The position numbers and the translations under genes are program-made. Under the pieces are notes generated by a model. It searched no databases. It was not told the origin of the DNA and was given only the letters and a program-made list of their open reading frames with translations. DNA of 64,000 bases, taken from contig JANQRX010000010.1 in assembly GCA_028284325.1 (NCBI GenBank), forward strand, positions 310,001 to 374,000, written 5' to 3'. Origin of the DNA: Bauldia sp. GTDB lineage: Bacteria; Pseudomonadota; Alphaproteobacteria; Rhizobiales; Kaistiaceae. Positions within the stretch are counted from its first letter, which is position 1; each line of letters opens with the position of its first letter. This document shows positions 1-7,700 of the stretch, piece after piece.

Positions 1-618
1 GACGCCCTGATCATCCACGATCTCGATGCCCTCTATCACGACGCCGAGGCGATCGCCCGGCATACAGCCGATCTGGAGAGCAGCGGCCTGCAAGCGCTCG
101 ACGAGCTGAAGCGCAGTGGCGATATCGCGGCCTACGGGATCGGGATCAACACCCACGAAGCACTGGAGATGTTCGCCGGTCGCCTGTCGCTGGACTTCAT
201 GCTGGTGGCGATGCCCTACACGCTGCTTGACCAGACCTCCCTGCACGCGGGCATGGCGACGTGCGTCGAGCGCGGCGTCAGCGTCATTGTCGGCGCGCCG
301 TTCGCGAGCGGCATTCTCGCCACCGGATCGCGGGGCAAGGGCACCTACGACTACCGGTCGCCGGCGCCGGAGGTCGAGGCGCGGGTGACCGGGATGGAGG
401 AAGTCTGTGCCGCGCACGGCGTCAGCCTGCCGGCGGCGGCACTGCAGTTTCCGCTGGCCCACCCAGCGGTGGTCTCGGTCATCCCCGGCACCCGGACCGC
501 CGACGAGGTGCAGAAGGCCGTCCATGGGTTCGAGGCGCCGATCCCGCCGGCTTTCTGGGCCGAGCTGGAGGCACGCGAGCTGATCCATCCCGACGCGCCG
601 GTGCCGGAGGAGAGTTAG
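1..618 (+). CDS. Aldo/keto reductase, C-terminal part (5' end outside window)
   Basis: The reading frame is open from base 1 to the TAG at 616-618, so the N-terminal half with the catalytic Asp/Tyr/Lys lies upstream. The visible part has the family's HD motif (IIHDLD, likely catalytic His), then the AAALQFPLAHPAV and SVIPGTR segments that line the NADP(H) site in sugar-oxidising members such as L-fucose or D-threo-aldose dehydrogenases. It is a clear paralogue of the complete reductase at 16691-17695, sharing segments such as AAALQFPL and SVIPG. It converges on the VOC gene to its right with a 9-bp gap. It probably oxidises or reduces a sugar or lactone in the cytoplasm as part of the catabolic island; the substrate cannot be read from sequence. 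Confidence 0.85.
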   Translation, partial: DALIIHDLDALYHDAEAIARHTADLESSGLQALDELKRSGDIAAYGIGINTHEALEMFAGRLSLDFMLVAMPYTLLDQTSLHAGMATCVERGVSVIVGAPFASGILATGSRGKGTYDYRSPAPEVEARVTGMEEVCAAHGVSLPAAALQFPLAHPAVVSVIPGTRTADEVQKAVHGFEAPIPPAFWAELEARELIHPDAPVPEES

Positions 619-627
619 CGGGGCGCG

Positions 628-1125
628 TCAGCCGCGGTTGGCGAGCGCCGACTCGTAGCGGTGCGAGATGATCTCGATCACGTTGCCGAACGGGTCCTCG
701 CAGTAGCACACCTGCATGTCCTCGCCGGGGAACAGCGTCCAGATGTCGGAGCGCTGCAGCCCGCCCTCGGCGACGATCTCGGCCACCTTGGCCGGAACAT
801 CCGGGTGGGTGATGGCGATGTGGAAGAAACCGTTCTTCCAGTACTCCATCGTGTCCTCGCGCCGCTCCGGCTTCGGCCCGAGGAACTCGAACAGCTCGAA
901 CCCGTTGCCGTCGCCGGTCACCATGTGGGCGATCTTCATGCCGCCGAACCGCTCGCCGCAGATGTTGCCGGCGAGGTTGGCGAAGTGCGACCCGTCGACC
1001 TTCACCTCCGCCGGTTCCGCGATCACGGTGAAGCCGAACACCTTCGTGTACCAGGCGACGGCGGCGTCGATGTCCGGCACCGAGACGCCAACGTGATTGA
1101 GAGAACTCGCGACCTGCTTGCTCAT
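628..1125 (-). CDS. VOC (glyoxalase/dioxygenase fold) family protein
   Basis: This 165-residue protein has two paired beta-alpha-beta-beta-beta modules, typical of the vicinal oxygen chelate superfamily. The opening NHVGVSVPDID and the closing DPFGNVIEI are the family's signatures. Likely metal ligands are His11, Glu77 or Glu80, His102 and Glu151, giving a complete mononuclear site. Members isomerise, epimerise or cleave small substrates with vicinal oxygens, and the exact reaction cannot be assigned. It is the last gene of the leftward operon, 11 bp after the Gfo/Idh/MocA gene, so it probably acts on an intermediate of the same pathway. The ATG at 1125 was chosen because a longer frame running antisense through the upstream gene has no credible protein content. 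Confidence 0.85.
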   Translation of the reverse strand: MSKQVASSLNHVGVSVPDIDAAVAWYTKVFGFTVIAEPAEVKVDGSHFANLAGNICGERFGGMKIAHMVTGDGNGFELFEFLGPKPERREDTMEYWKNGFFHIAITHPDVPAKVAEIVAEGGLQRSDIWTLFPGEDMQVCYCEDPFGNVIEIISHRYESALANRG

Positions 1126-1136
1126 CGTAGCGTTCC

Positions 1137-2135
1137 CTAGAGATGCACGACCTGGCCGGTCGCCGCCGATTCCTCGGCCGCGAGCACCGCCTCGACCGCG
1201 GCCATGGATTCGCGCGGGGTGATGATCTCCGGCGCCTCGCCGCTGAGGCAGCAACGGGCGAAATAGGCGAACTCGTCGCGGAGCGCGCCGCCGAGGCGTC
1301 CGTGGATCTCGGGCCAGTAGGTGGTGTCGGGGCTCGAAAATCCCTCGCTCGAGACGATGCCGAGATTCGGGAAGGTGTCCTGGATCTGCACGAAACCGTC
1401 CGAGCCGACGATGTTCATGCGTTCGTCGATCGCGTACGGCGTCTTCTCCGGCATGCACCACACCGTCTCCAGCGTCGCGGTGGCGCCGTTGTCGAAGCGG
1501 TACATGGTCTGCCCGATATCGGGGTATGTCTTGCCGCGGAGATCCACGGTCTGCGCATAGGCGCTCACGATTTTCGCGCCGGTGAACCACAGCATCAGGT
1601 CGGTGTCGTGGATGGCGTCGCCGGCGATGGGGCCGATCTTGTTCAGGATCTCCGGCGTCCAGGCGGCGGGGATGTTGCGCCGCGAGCTCAGCGACAGGAT
1701 ACGGCCGATCGAACCGCCGGCGATGCTGGCCTTGGCCGCGGCATAGCGCGGATTGAAGCGGCAGATGTGCCCGACCATCAGGTGACCGGCCGCCTTGTCC
1801 GCCGCCTCGACGATCTTGCGGCAGTCCTCCACGGTGCTCGCCATCGGCTTCTCCAGGAAGACGTGCTTGCCGGCGGCCAGTGCGGCGAGCGTCGGCTCGG
1901 TGTGCTGGTCCCACATGGTGACGACGCTGACGGCGTCGATGTCGTCGTCGGCCAGCATGTCGTTGTAGTCGGTGAACAGCTTGTCGACGTCGTATTTCCG
2001 GCCCACCTCCTGAAGCCGCGACTCCGTCCGCGTGCACAGGGCCGCGAGCTCGAACGACGGGACGGAGCGGATGGCGTCGCAATGCACCTCGCCAAACCAG
2101 CCGATCCCGATGACGCCGATCCGCACTTTTGTCAT
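1137..2135 (-). CDS. Gfo/Idh/MocA family NAD(P)-dependent dehydrogenase
   Basis: This 332-residue oxidoreductase has an N-terminal Rossmann fold (GVIGIGWFGEVH, residues 7-18), the family's EKP motif at 95-97 with the substrate/cofactor lysine, and a C-terminal substrate-binding domain with a catalytic-type GDAIHDTDLM stretch around 172-181. Relatives oxidise inositols, sugars, sugar acids and amino sugars. A strong GGAGGGAG ribosome site precedes the ATG at 2135. It is one of three family members in this island; the others start at 7482 and 10746. It lies 25 bp downstream of the deacylase gene and is presumably co-transcribed. The substrate is unknown, although the setting suggests a polyol, sugar acid or amino sugar. 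Confidence 0.92.
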   Translation of the reverse strand: MTKVRIGVIGIGWFGEVHCDAIRSVPSFELAALCTRTESRLQEVGRKYDVDKLFTDYNDMLADDDIDAVSVVTMWDQHTEPTLAALAAGKHVFLEKPMASTVEDCRKIVEAADKAAGHLMVGHICRFNPRYAAAKASIAGGSIGRILSLSSRRNIPAAWTPEILNKIGPIAGDAIHDTDLMLWFTGAKIVSAYAQTVDLRGKTYPDIGQTMYRFDNGATATLETVWCMPEKTPYAIDERMNIVGSDGFVQIQDTFPNLGIVSSEGFSSPDTTYWPEIHGRLGGALRDEFAYFARCCLSGEAPEIITPRESMAAVEAVLAAEESAATGQVVHL

Positions 2136-2160
2136 GGTCGCTCCCTCCGTTCGTTCGCGG

Positions 2161-3600
2161 TCAGTGGCGGGTCAGAAAACGGCCCGCGCGCGCCGTGGTG
2201 GCGCCTTCCTTGCCCCAGGCCTGCCGGCCGTTGACGAACACCGCGGCGATGCCGGCCGCCGGCCGCTCGGGCTCCTCGAACGTCGCCATGTCGATCACCG
2301 TGTCGGCGTCGAACAGGACGATGTCGGCGAAGGCCCCCTCGCGGATGACTCCGCGATCCGGCAGCCTGAAGTTCGTCGCCGACAGGCCGGTCATCTTGTG
2401 GACGGCCTCCTCCAGCGAAAACAGGCCCTTCTCGCGGCAGTAGTGGCCAAGCACCCGGGGAAACGTGCCCCAGAGACGCGGATGGGGGTGGCGGTCATGG
2501 GGCAGCCCGTCCGATCCGATCATGCTTGGCGGATAGGCGAGGATGCGCTGCACGTCCTCCTCGTGCATCTGGAAGTAGATCCCGCCCGCCGGGTTGAGCC
2601 GCACCGCCGCGTCGCGTTGCGAGCAGCCCCATTCCGCAGCGATGTCGGCAAGATCGCGGCCGGCATGCTCCGGATGCGGCACCGACCACGACACCATGGT
2701 GCGGATCTCCGGATCGATCCAGTCCGGCTCCAGCAGGGTCGAACCGGCGGCATAGGGATAGACGTCGAGCGAGAGGTCGAGGCGCTGGCGGGCCGCCTCG
2801 ATCGACTTCAGCGTCTGGACGCTCCGGCCCCAGTTGTTCGGTCCGGCGCATTTGTGATGCGAGATGACAAGCGGCGCCTTGGCGCGTCCGGCGGTCTCGT
2901 AGGCCTCCTCAAGCGAGTCCAGCACCCCGTCGTGCTCGCTGCGCATATGGGTGGTGTAGACCGCGCCATGGTCCGGCAGCAGTTCGGCCAGTGCCGCCAC
3001 CTCGTCGATCGTGGCCGGAAAGTTGGTCTTGTAGTAGAGGCCGGTCGAGAAGCCGATCGCGCCGTCGTCGAGGCACGCCCCAAGCCGCTCGCGCATGAGG
3101 TCGATCTCGCGCGCCGTGGCCGCGCGGGTGGTGTCGTCCATCGCGCCAAGGCGGAGCGTACTGTGGCCGATGAGAAGCCCGATGTTGACCGCCGGCCCGG
3201 CGGCAGCGACGGCCTCGGCGTAGTCCCGTAGGCGTTCGAACCTGAATGCGCCACCGCCCAGCAGCGTCAGCGGCGCGCGCGGCTCGGCCATCACGCACGG
3301 CGCGATGCTGATCCCGCAATTGCCGCCGATGACCGTGGTGACGCCCTGGCTGATCTTCGGGGTCATGTCGGGGCCGACCAGCACCGCGTTGTCGTCATGG
3401 GTGTGGACGTCGATGAAGCCCGGCGCGACGATGAGGCCGCTGGCGTCGTGGATGGCAGCGCCGTCCGCCTTGACCGTACCCGGCGGGCCGATCGCCGCGA
3501 CCCGGTCGTCCTCGACCAGCACGTCGGCGGCAAGACGGTCGGCGCCCGTCCCGTCGATGACGGTGCCGCCACGGATGAGATGGCGGGTCGGTTCAGTCAC
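2161..3600 (-). CDS. N-acyl-D-amino-acid deacylase family amidohydrolase
   Basis: This 479-residue cytoplasmic metal-dependent hydrolase would remove the acyl group from an N-acyl-D-amino acid. It shows the small N-terminal beta-sandwich (IRGGTVIDGTG), the metal motif VHTHDD (His66, His68, Asp69), GGNCG with Cys95, which bridges the metals in D-aminoacylases, HMRSE (His218), ISHHK (His248/249) and GSDG with the catalytic Asp364. All expected active-site residues are present and the length is normal. The GTG start at 3600 overlaps the RpiR gene by 8 bp and has a GGAG site 7 bases upstream. Co-location with a D-serine-dehydratase-like gene in the opposite operon suggests successive deacylation and deamination of an N-acylated D-amino compound. 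Related deacylases act on D-Glu, D-Asp and others; specificity is not assigned. Confidence 0.9.
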   Translation of the reverse strand: MTEPTRHLIRGGTVIDGTGADRLAADVLVEDDRVAAIGPPGTVKADGAAIHDASGLIVAPGFIDVHTHDDNAVLVGPDMTPKISQGVTTVIGGNCGISIAPCVMAEPRAPLTLLGGGAFRFERLRDYAEAVAAAGPAVNIGLLIGHSTLRLGAMDDTTRAATAREIDLMRERLGACLDDGAIGFSTGLYYKTNFPATIDEVAALAELLPDHGAVYTTHMRSEHDGVLDSLEEAYETAGRAKAPLVISHHKCAGPNNWGRSVQTLKSIEAARQRLDLSLDVYPYAAGSTLLEPDWIDPEIRTMVSWSVPHPEHAGRDLADIAAEWGCSQRDAAVRLNPAGGIYFQMHEEDVQRILAYPPSMIGSDGLPHDRHPHPRLWGTFPRVLGHYCREKGLFSLEEAVHKMTGLSATNFRLPDRGVIREGAFADIVLFDADTVIDMATFEEPERPAAGIAAVFVNGRQAWGKEGATTARAGRFLTRH

Positions 3601-4558
3601 CGAGCGGCTCCAGCACTTCGCCCTGGCGGAAGTTCATGACGTTGTGCTTGATCCGGCGCAGCGTCTCCTGCGCTTCCCCGCCGAGACTGTAGGCCGTGCC
3701 GGTGGCGATCAGATCGACCAGCAGCATGAAGGCGTAGCGCGAGGCCGTCGGCTTCAGCACGTTGGCGCTCTCCGGCACGTCGACCGTCAGCGCGATATCG
3801 GCGGCGCGGGCCAGCGCGGAACCGGGCTGGGTGAGGGCGATCACCTGCGCGTTGTACTGCCGCGCCACCTCGGCCGGTCCGAGCACCTCCTGGGTGCGCC
3901 CGGTCGCCGAGATCGCGATCACCACGTCCTTGGCGTTGAGCGTCGCGGCCACCATGCGCATCAGGTAAACGTCGGAGTAGGCGGTCACGTTGATGCCGTA
4001 GCGGAACAGCCGGTACTGCATGTCCTGGGCCACGGAGGTCGAGCCACCGCCGACGCCCATCACGATCACCCGTTCGGCCTGCACGATGGCGTTGATCGCG
4101 GCCGCCAGCGCGATCCGGTCGAGCTGCCGCTCCACATGGTCCAGCGCACCGCGCGCGTGGCCGACCACCACGTCGACGAAGGGCAGGTCGGCGGTATCGT
4201 CGCCGATCAGTTCCTTCGGATCGCGGAAATACATCGTGCCGACGATCAGGCTTTGCGCCAGCTTGACCTTGAACTCGCGGACCCCGGTGCAGCCGAGCGC
4301 GCGCGAGAAGCGGGTCACCGTCGGTTCGCTGACGCCGGCCCGTCGCGCCAGTTCGTTGCTGGACGCGTGGACGGCGAACTCGATGTCGCGCAGCACGATG
4401 TCGGCGACCCGCTGCTCGGCCGGGCGCAGCGTATCCCGCAGTTCCTTGATGCGCGAGATCAGGTCGATCGCCTCGGAGCGGTCGGCCGGCGACATGCGAA
4501 GGAGGCTCTCCGCGTCCTGCGGTTCGGCGGCGCCCTTGATCCGATCGTCGACGTTCAT
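3593..4558 (-). CDS. MurR/RpiR family transcriptional regulator
   Basis: The 321-residue protein has an N-terminal RpiR-type helix-turn-helix (about residues 30-110, including SNELARRAGVSEPTVTRFSR) and a C-terminal SIS sugar-phosphate-binding domain (about 150-290, including VIAISATGRTQEV). Family members sense phosphorylated sugars or amino sugars and usually repress nearby catabolic genes. It is transcribed inside the leftward operon and overlaps the deacylase gene by 8 bp. The ATG at 4558 has a GGGAG site 8 bases upstream. The matched 13-bp near-palindromes at 7521 and 7607, lying between the two divergent operons, are the natural candidate operators. The SIS domain fits an effector made by the FGGY kinase of the rightward operon; this is inference. 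Confidence 0.92.
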   Translation of the reverse strand: MNVDDRIKGAAEPQDAESLLRMSPADRSEAIDLISRIKELRDTLRPAEQRVADIVLRDIEFAVHASSNELARRAGVSEPTVTRFSRALGCTGVREFKVKLAQSLIVGTMYFRDPKELIGDDTADLPFVDVVVGHARGALDHVERQLDRIALAAAINAIVQAERVIVMGVGGGSTSVAQDMQYRLFRYGINVTAYSDVYLMRMVAATLNAKDVVIAISATGRTQEVLGPAEVARQYNAQVIALTQPGSALARAADIALTVDVPESANVLKPTASRYAFMLLVDLIATGTAYSLGGEAQETLRRIKHNVMNFRQGEVLEPLGD

Positions 4559-4582
4559 GTCGTGGTCTCCCGGCCCATGGCG

Positions 4583-5371
4583 TCAGAAGTCCTCAAGCGT
4601 CAGCGCGCGGGTCATGACGATGTTGCCCGCGCTCAGCCCGCAGTCGACGGGCAGGATCGCGCCGCTGATGGCGGCCGCGTCGGGCGAGGCGAGAAAGGCC
4701 GCCGCCCATGCGATGTCGATCGGATCGACCACCCGGCGCAACGGATACCAGCGCTCCAGTTCCTCCAGGATCTCCGGCTGCCGTTCGACCCGGTGGTTCC
4801 AGATCGGCGTGCGCACCGTGCCCGGACAGATGGCGTTGGCGCGGATGCCGAACCGGCCATATTCCATCGCCAGCGCCTTGGTGAAGTTGATGAGCCCGGC
4901 CTTGGCGGCGCTGTAGGCCGGATCGCCATAGGCCTGCAGCCCGTTGACCGAACTGATGTTGACGATCGCCCCGTCCCCGGCCGCCTTGAGGTCGGCCATG
5001 ACCGCGTGCGCGCAGTTGTAGGCGCCGTTGAGGTTGGTGTTGACGTCCTCGCGCCAGCTTTCCGGTGACGTCTTCTCCAGGGTCGCCACGTTGGAGATGC
5101 CGGCGTTGTTGATCAGGACCGCGACCGGCCCCAGCGCCTCGCGCAGGGTGGCGATCGCGGTCGCCACCTCATCTTCGTCACCGATATCGGCGGCGGCCGC
5201 GGCCGTACGGATGCCGTCGCCGGTGAGCGTCGCGGCGAAATCGTGGACCGCCTCGCTCTTGTCGAGCGCCGCGATCGCTGCGCCGCGCTCGCCGAAATGG
5301 CGCGCCATCGCCTGGCCGATGCCGCCGGCCGCGCCGGTGATCAGCACCACCCTGTCGGTGAAGTCCATCAT
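4583..5371 (-). CDS. SDR family oxidoreductase
   Basis: This 262-residue classical short-chain dehydrogenase shows the NAD(P) motif TGAAGGIG near the N-terminus, the NNAG motif, the catalytic Ser in ISSVNG, the YSAAK active site and the PGTVRTP segment typical of the family. It probably oxidises a secondary alcohol on a sugar, polyol or hydroxy acid. The ATG at 5371 overlaps the TGA of the preceding gene in an ATGA arrangement (5368-5371), which indicates translational coupling; a much longer in-frame extension upstream runs out of phase through that gene and was rejected. The C-terminus carries about 15 residues beyond the usual GG...L end. Confidence 0.92.
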   Translation of the reverse strand: MMDFTDRVVLITGAAGGIGQAMARHFGERGAAIAALDKSEAVHDFAATLTGDGIRTAAAAADIGDEDEVATAIATLREALGPVAVLINNAGISNVATLEKTSPESWREDVNTNLNGAYNCAHAVMADLKAAGDGAIVNISSVNGLQAYGDPAYSAAKAGLINFTKALAMEYGRFGIRANAICPGTVRTPIWNHRVERQPEILEELERWYPLRRVVDPIDIAWAAAFLASPDAAAISGAILPVDCGLSAGNIVMTRALTLEDF

Positions 5372-6555
5372 GGTGCCGTCTCCAGGCCGCGGAACGCGTC
5401 GGCGATCCAGTCCATCGCCGGCCTGCGCAGGTGACCGTAGTTGTAGAAACCGATATCGGTGACGCCGCCGGCGGTCAGCGTCGCCACGGCCGCGGCGACC
5501 GTGGCGCGGTCGGTGAGATCTGGGTGGCCCGGCCGCAGGATCGCACCGATCCGCCCGGCGTCGCCGATCCGCCGCTGCACGTCGTGCAGGTCGCTCACGA
5601 TCCGTCCGACGCTGGGCTCGTAAAAGCACACCTCGATGCCGCCGGCCGCGCGCGCCAGCGCGGCAAGATCGCTGCCCTCGTACCAGGCGCCGCCGGTCGG
5701 CCGCGCCACCGACGGGATCACCGCGATGTCGGCGTCGTCGCGCACGGCTGACCGAATGTCCTCGACCAGCGAGGTCACCACGTCGCAGCGCCAGCGCATG
5801 AGACCGGTGAGGTCGCGGTCAAGCACCATGTCGGCAAGCCAGAAAGCGTCGGCCATGTCGTCGGCGTGGTCCACCTCGGCGTCGAGATAGGTCTCGACCG
5901 CTGCAACCACCCGCGACTTCAGGCCCGGCATGTCGACGCCGGCCGCGCCCGCGCCCGCCATGCAGTGGTCGCAGAAGCAGAGGCCCAGAAGATTGTCGAG
6001 CCAGCGGTTCTGGCGCACGAGCGCGAACTCGTGATGGTAGCCGTGCTGGAAGGGCAGGTAGCCCGGCGTCTCCAGCCGCAGGCCGTTCACCGGATAGTCG
6101 CGGGTGATGGTCGCACACAGCGCGATCGCGTAGGCCCGCGCCGCCGGTCCGGCCGGGCACAGGCTGTAGATAAGGCTGTCGCCGAACGCGTTCTTCACCG
6201 TCGCCTGTGGGTAGGCGGCGCCAAGGCGGCTGTTGTGCATCAGCACCATCCACGCATTGACCGTCAGGTCGGGCGTGTCGCACAGCTCGCGCAGCACGTC
6301 GCGTTCCGTGAGCACGCTGTTGGCGACCGGCTTGATCTCGCCGAAGTCGCTCTCGTTGGCCTTGAAGTAGACCGTGCCGTCCTCGGGGAAGTAGACCTTG
6401 CCCGGCCGGCCGTGCGGCCGCAGGAACTTGCCGGCGTGGTAGCTGCCGGCCATGGTCACCGTGTTCAGTTCGCACGCCCGAAAGTGCTCGACCGCCGCGG
6501 TGACACCGTCCTCCGCGAGGTCCCAGGCGTAGGTGTAGATCGCGCGCTGGGTCAT
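5368..6555 (-). CDS. Unrecognised 395-residue protein, possibly a TIM-barrel glycosidase-like enzyme
   Basis: I do not recognise a characterised family. The protein is soluble, with no signal peptide or membrane segment. It opens with a strand and helix rich in aromatic residues (IYTYAWDLAEDG), has a CFCDHCMAG motif in the middle (a possible Cys/His metal or structural site), conserved-looking LRLETPGYLPFQHGYHHE in the first half, and ends with GVTDIGFYNYGHLR. Alternating strands ending in acidic or aromatic residues (GLRLETP, IAVIPSVARP, IEVCFYEP, IGFYNYG) resemble the beta-strand ends of a (beta/alpha)8 barrel such as a glycoside hydrolase or sugar isomerase. It is coupled to the SDR by an ATGA overlap and lies 3 bp after a Gfo/Idh/MocA gene. 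It is likely a pathway enzyme of the island. Confidence 0.7.
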   Translation of the reverse strand: MTQRAIYTYAWDLAEDGVTAAVEHFRACELNTVTMAGSYHAGKFLRPHGRPGKVYFPEDGTVYFKANESDFGEIKPVANSVLTERDVLRELCDTPDLTVNAWMVLMHNSRLGAAYPQATVKNAFGDSLIYSLCPAGPAARAYAIALCATITRDYPVNGLRLETPGYLPFQHGYHHEFALVRQNRWLDNLLGLCFCDHCMAGAGAAGVDMPGLKSRVVAAVETYLDAEVDHADDMADAFWLADMVLDRDLTGLMRWRCDVVTSLVEDIRSAVRDDADIAVIPSVARPTGGAWYEGSDLAALARAAGGIEVCFYEPSVGRIVSDLHDVQRRIGDAGRIGAILRPGHPDLTDRATVAAAVATLTAGGVTDIGFYNYGHLRRPAMDWIADAFRGLETAP

Positions 6556-6558
6556 GGC

Positions 6559-7482
6559 TCACCCTCCGCCCGGCAAGGTGATCGCCTTGCCGCTCAGGAG
6601 CGACTCCTTGGCCGCGGTCAGCACCCGAATGATCTCCAGCGTTTCATGCAAGGGTACCGGCAGCGTCTTGTCGCGCAACATCGCTGCGTAGGTGGCGAGC
6701 ATTTTCCAGTAGAAATAGTCCCAGTCCTCCACCAGCACCGACGTGGCGCCCGATTCGCCGTAGAGGTCGAGCTTGAAGGCCTGGGCGATCTCCGCAAACA
6801 CCAGGAGCATGAGCACGCGGCCGTCGGCGTAGGTGAGCTTGACGATGTTCCGGCCGTTCTCGCCGACATTGTCGACCGAGACCACGCCAGGGCCGAGCAC
6901 CGAATAGGCGAGTTCCAGCGGGTGGATGCCGTAGTGGATGACGGCGTCCTCGCCCATGTACTGTCCCTGGCAGGCCGTGACGGCGAGGGGGATCTTGCCG
7001 AGGCCGTCGATGACGGACCGCGCCGCCTCGGTCTCGCGCGCATAGCGCAGCGCCGAGGTCGACATCATCAGCGCTCCGGTCTTATCCGCGATGCCGACCA
7101 GTTCTTCCGCCTCGCGGGCGTCGTCCGACAGCGGCTTGTCGATGAACGTCGGCACGCCCTGTTCCAGGAAGAAGCGCGCCTTCTTCTGGTGGGTCATGGT
7201 GATGTCGTCGACCACGATCACACCGTCGACCCCGTCCGCGACATCTTCCATCGAGCCGGCCACGCGGTCGATGCCGAACACGTCGGCCAGCTCCTTCGCC
7301 GCCGCCGCGTCCTCGTCCCAGACCGCCACGACCCTGGCGCCTTCGACGCGCTGCTGGTGCGTGGGCCAGTCCTCCGGCACGCGCTCCGGCTCGAAGCCGT
7401 TGAAGATCGAGGAGAAGGAGCGGGCGTGGTAGGACGACGGCCCCCCGCGACCGACACCAACCAGTCCGATTTTCAGGTCCAT
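6559..7482 (-). CDS. Gfo/Idh/MocA family oxidoreductase (first gene of leftward operon)
   Basis: This 307-residue protein starts with a Rossmann-type glycine motif, here GLVGVGRGGPSSYH, which is less canonical than GxGxxG but in the correct place. An IDKPLS segment stands where family members have EKP, and the substrate domain contains YGIHPLELAY, in which the His is the likely catalytic residue. It probably oxidises or reduces a sugar-like ring alcohol with NAD(P). It is the promoter-proximal gene of the leftward operon, with its ATG at 7482 about 40 bp from a candidate operator. The variant EKP motif (DKP) and the divergent N-terminus separate it from the other two family members in this island, so it may use a different substrate. 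Confidence 0.88.
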   Translation of the reverse strand: MDLKIGLVGVGRGGPSSYHARSFSSIFNGFEPERVPEDWPTHQQRVEGARVVAVWDEDAAAAKELADVFGIDRVAGSMEDVADGVDGVIVVDDITMTHQKKARFFLEQGVPTFIDKPLSDDAREAEELVGIADKTGALMMSTSALRYARETEAARSVIDGLGKIPLAVTACQGQYMGEDAVIHYGIHPLELAYSVLGPGVVSVDNVGENGRNIVKLTYADGRVLMLLVFAEIAQAFKLDLYGESGATSVLVEDWDYFYWKMLATYAAMLRDKTLPVPLHETLEIIRVLTAAKESLLSGKAITLPGGG

Positions 7483-7520
7483 GTGCGCCCTCCCGATACG
7501 CCATCCCGCCGCAGTTTCGT

Positions 7521-7533
7521 GTCAGAAACTTAC
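7521..7533. promoter_or_regulatory. Candidate RpiR operator, copy 1
   Basis: The sequence GTCAGAAACTTAC differs at only 2 of 13 positions from a second site at 7607-7619. With one flanking base on each side it forms a partial dyad (TGT.AG...CT.ACA). It lies 39 bp upstream of the leftward operon's start codon, where a repressor would block the promoter. The assignment to the RpiR regulator encoded in that operon is inference from location. Confidence 0.5.
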
Positions 7534-7587
7534 ACAACTTTTGGCGGTTGGGCAAAAACTGGCGAAGTTCGGGCGTATTCGAGCCTG

Positions 7588-7616
7588 TTGCAAATTTCCG
7601 GTTCGCGTAAGATACT
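7588..7616 (+). promoter_or_regulatory. Candidate sigma-70-type promoter of the rightward ABC transporter operon
   Basis: TTGCAA at 7588-7593 and GATACT at 7611-7616 are separated by 17 bases and each match 4 of 6 consensus positions. The candidate -10 lies inside the second 13-bp palindrome, which would explain repression. It is a weak match in a comparatively AT-rich stretch; the only support is spacing, position and the overlap with the operator. Confidence 0.35.
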
Positions 7617-7619
7617 TAC
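7607..7619. promoter_or_regulatory. Candidate RpiR operator, copy 2
   Basis: GTAAGATACTTAC has perfect 5-bp arms (GTAAG and CTTAC) around a 3-bp centre. It repeats copy 1 with two changes, and the two centres are 86 bp apart, close to eight helical turns, so two dimers could sit on one face and loop the DNA. It overlaps the candidate -10 of the rightward operon. Confidence 0.55.
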
Positions 7620-7700
7620 ATCGCTGGCGGCGCAGCGTTTCGCGTACGGATCGCTCCGACCTGCCTCGGGGCGCGGATAGCAGGGGGAGTGGATCCGGCG

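Noticed and set aside
7483-7555. Upstream extension of the first leftward dehydrogenase frame.
   Set aside because: The longer frame starting at 7555 is in another phase and its translation has no dehydrogenase motif; the ATG at 7482 gives the Rossmann start.
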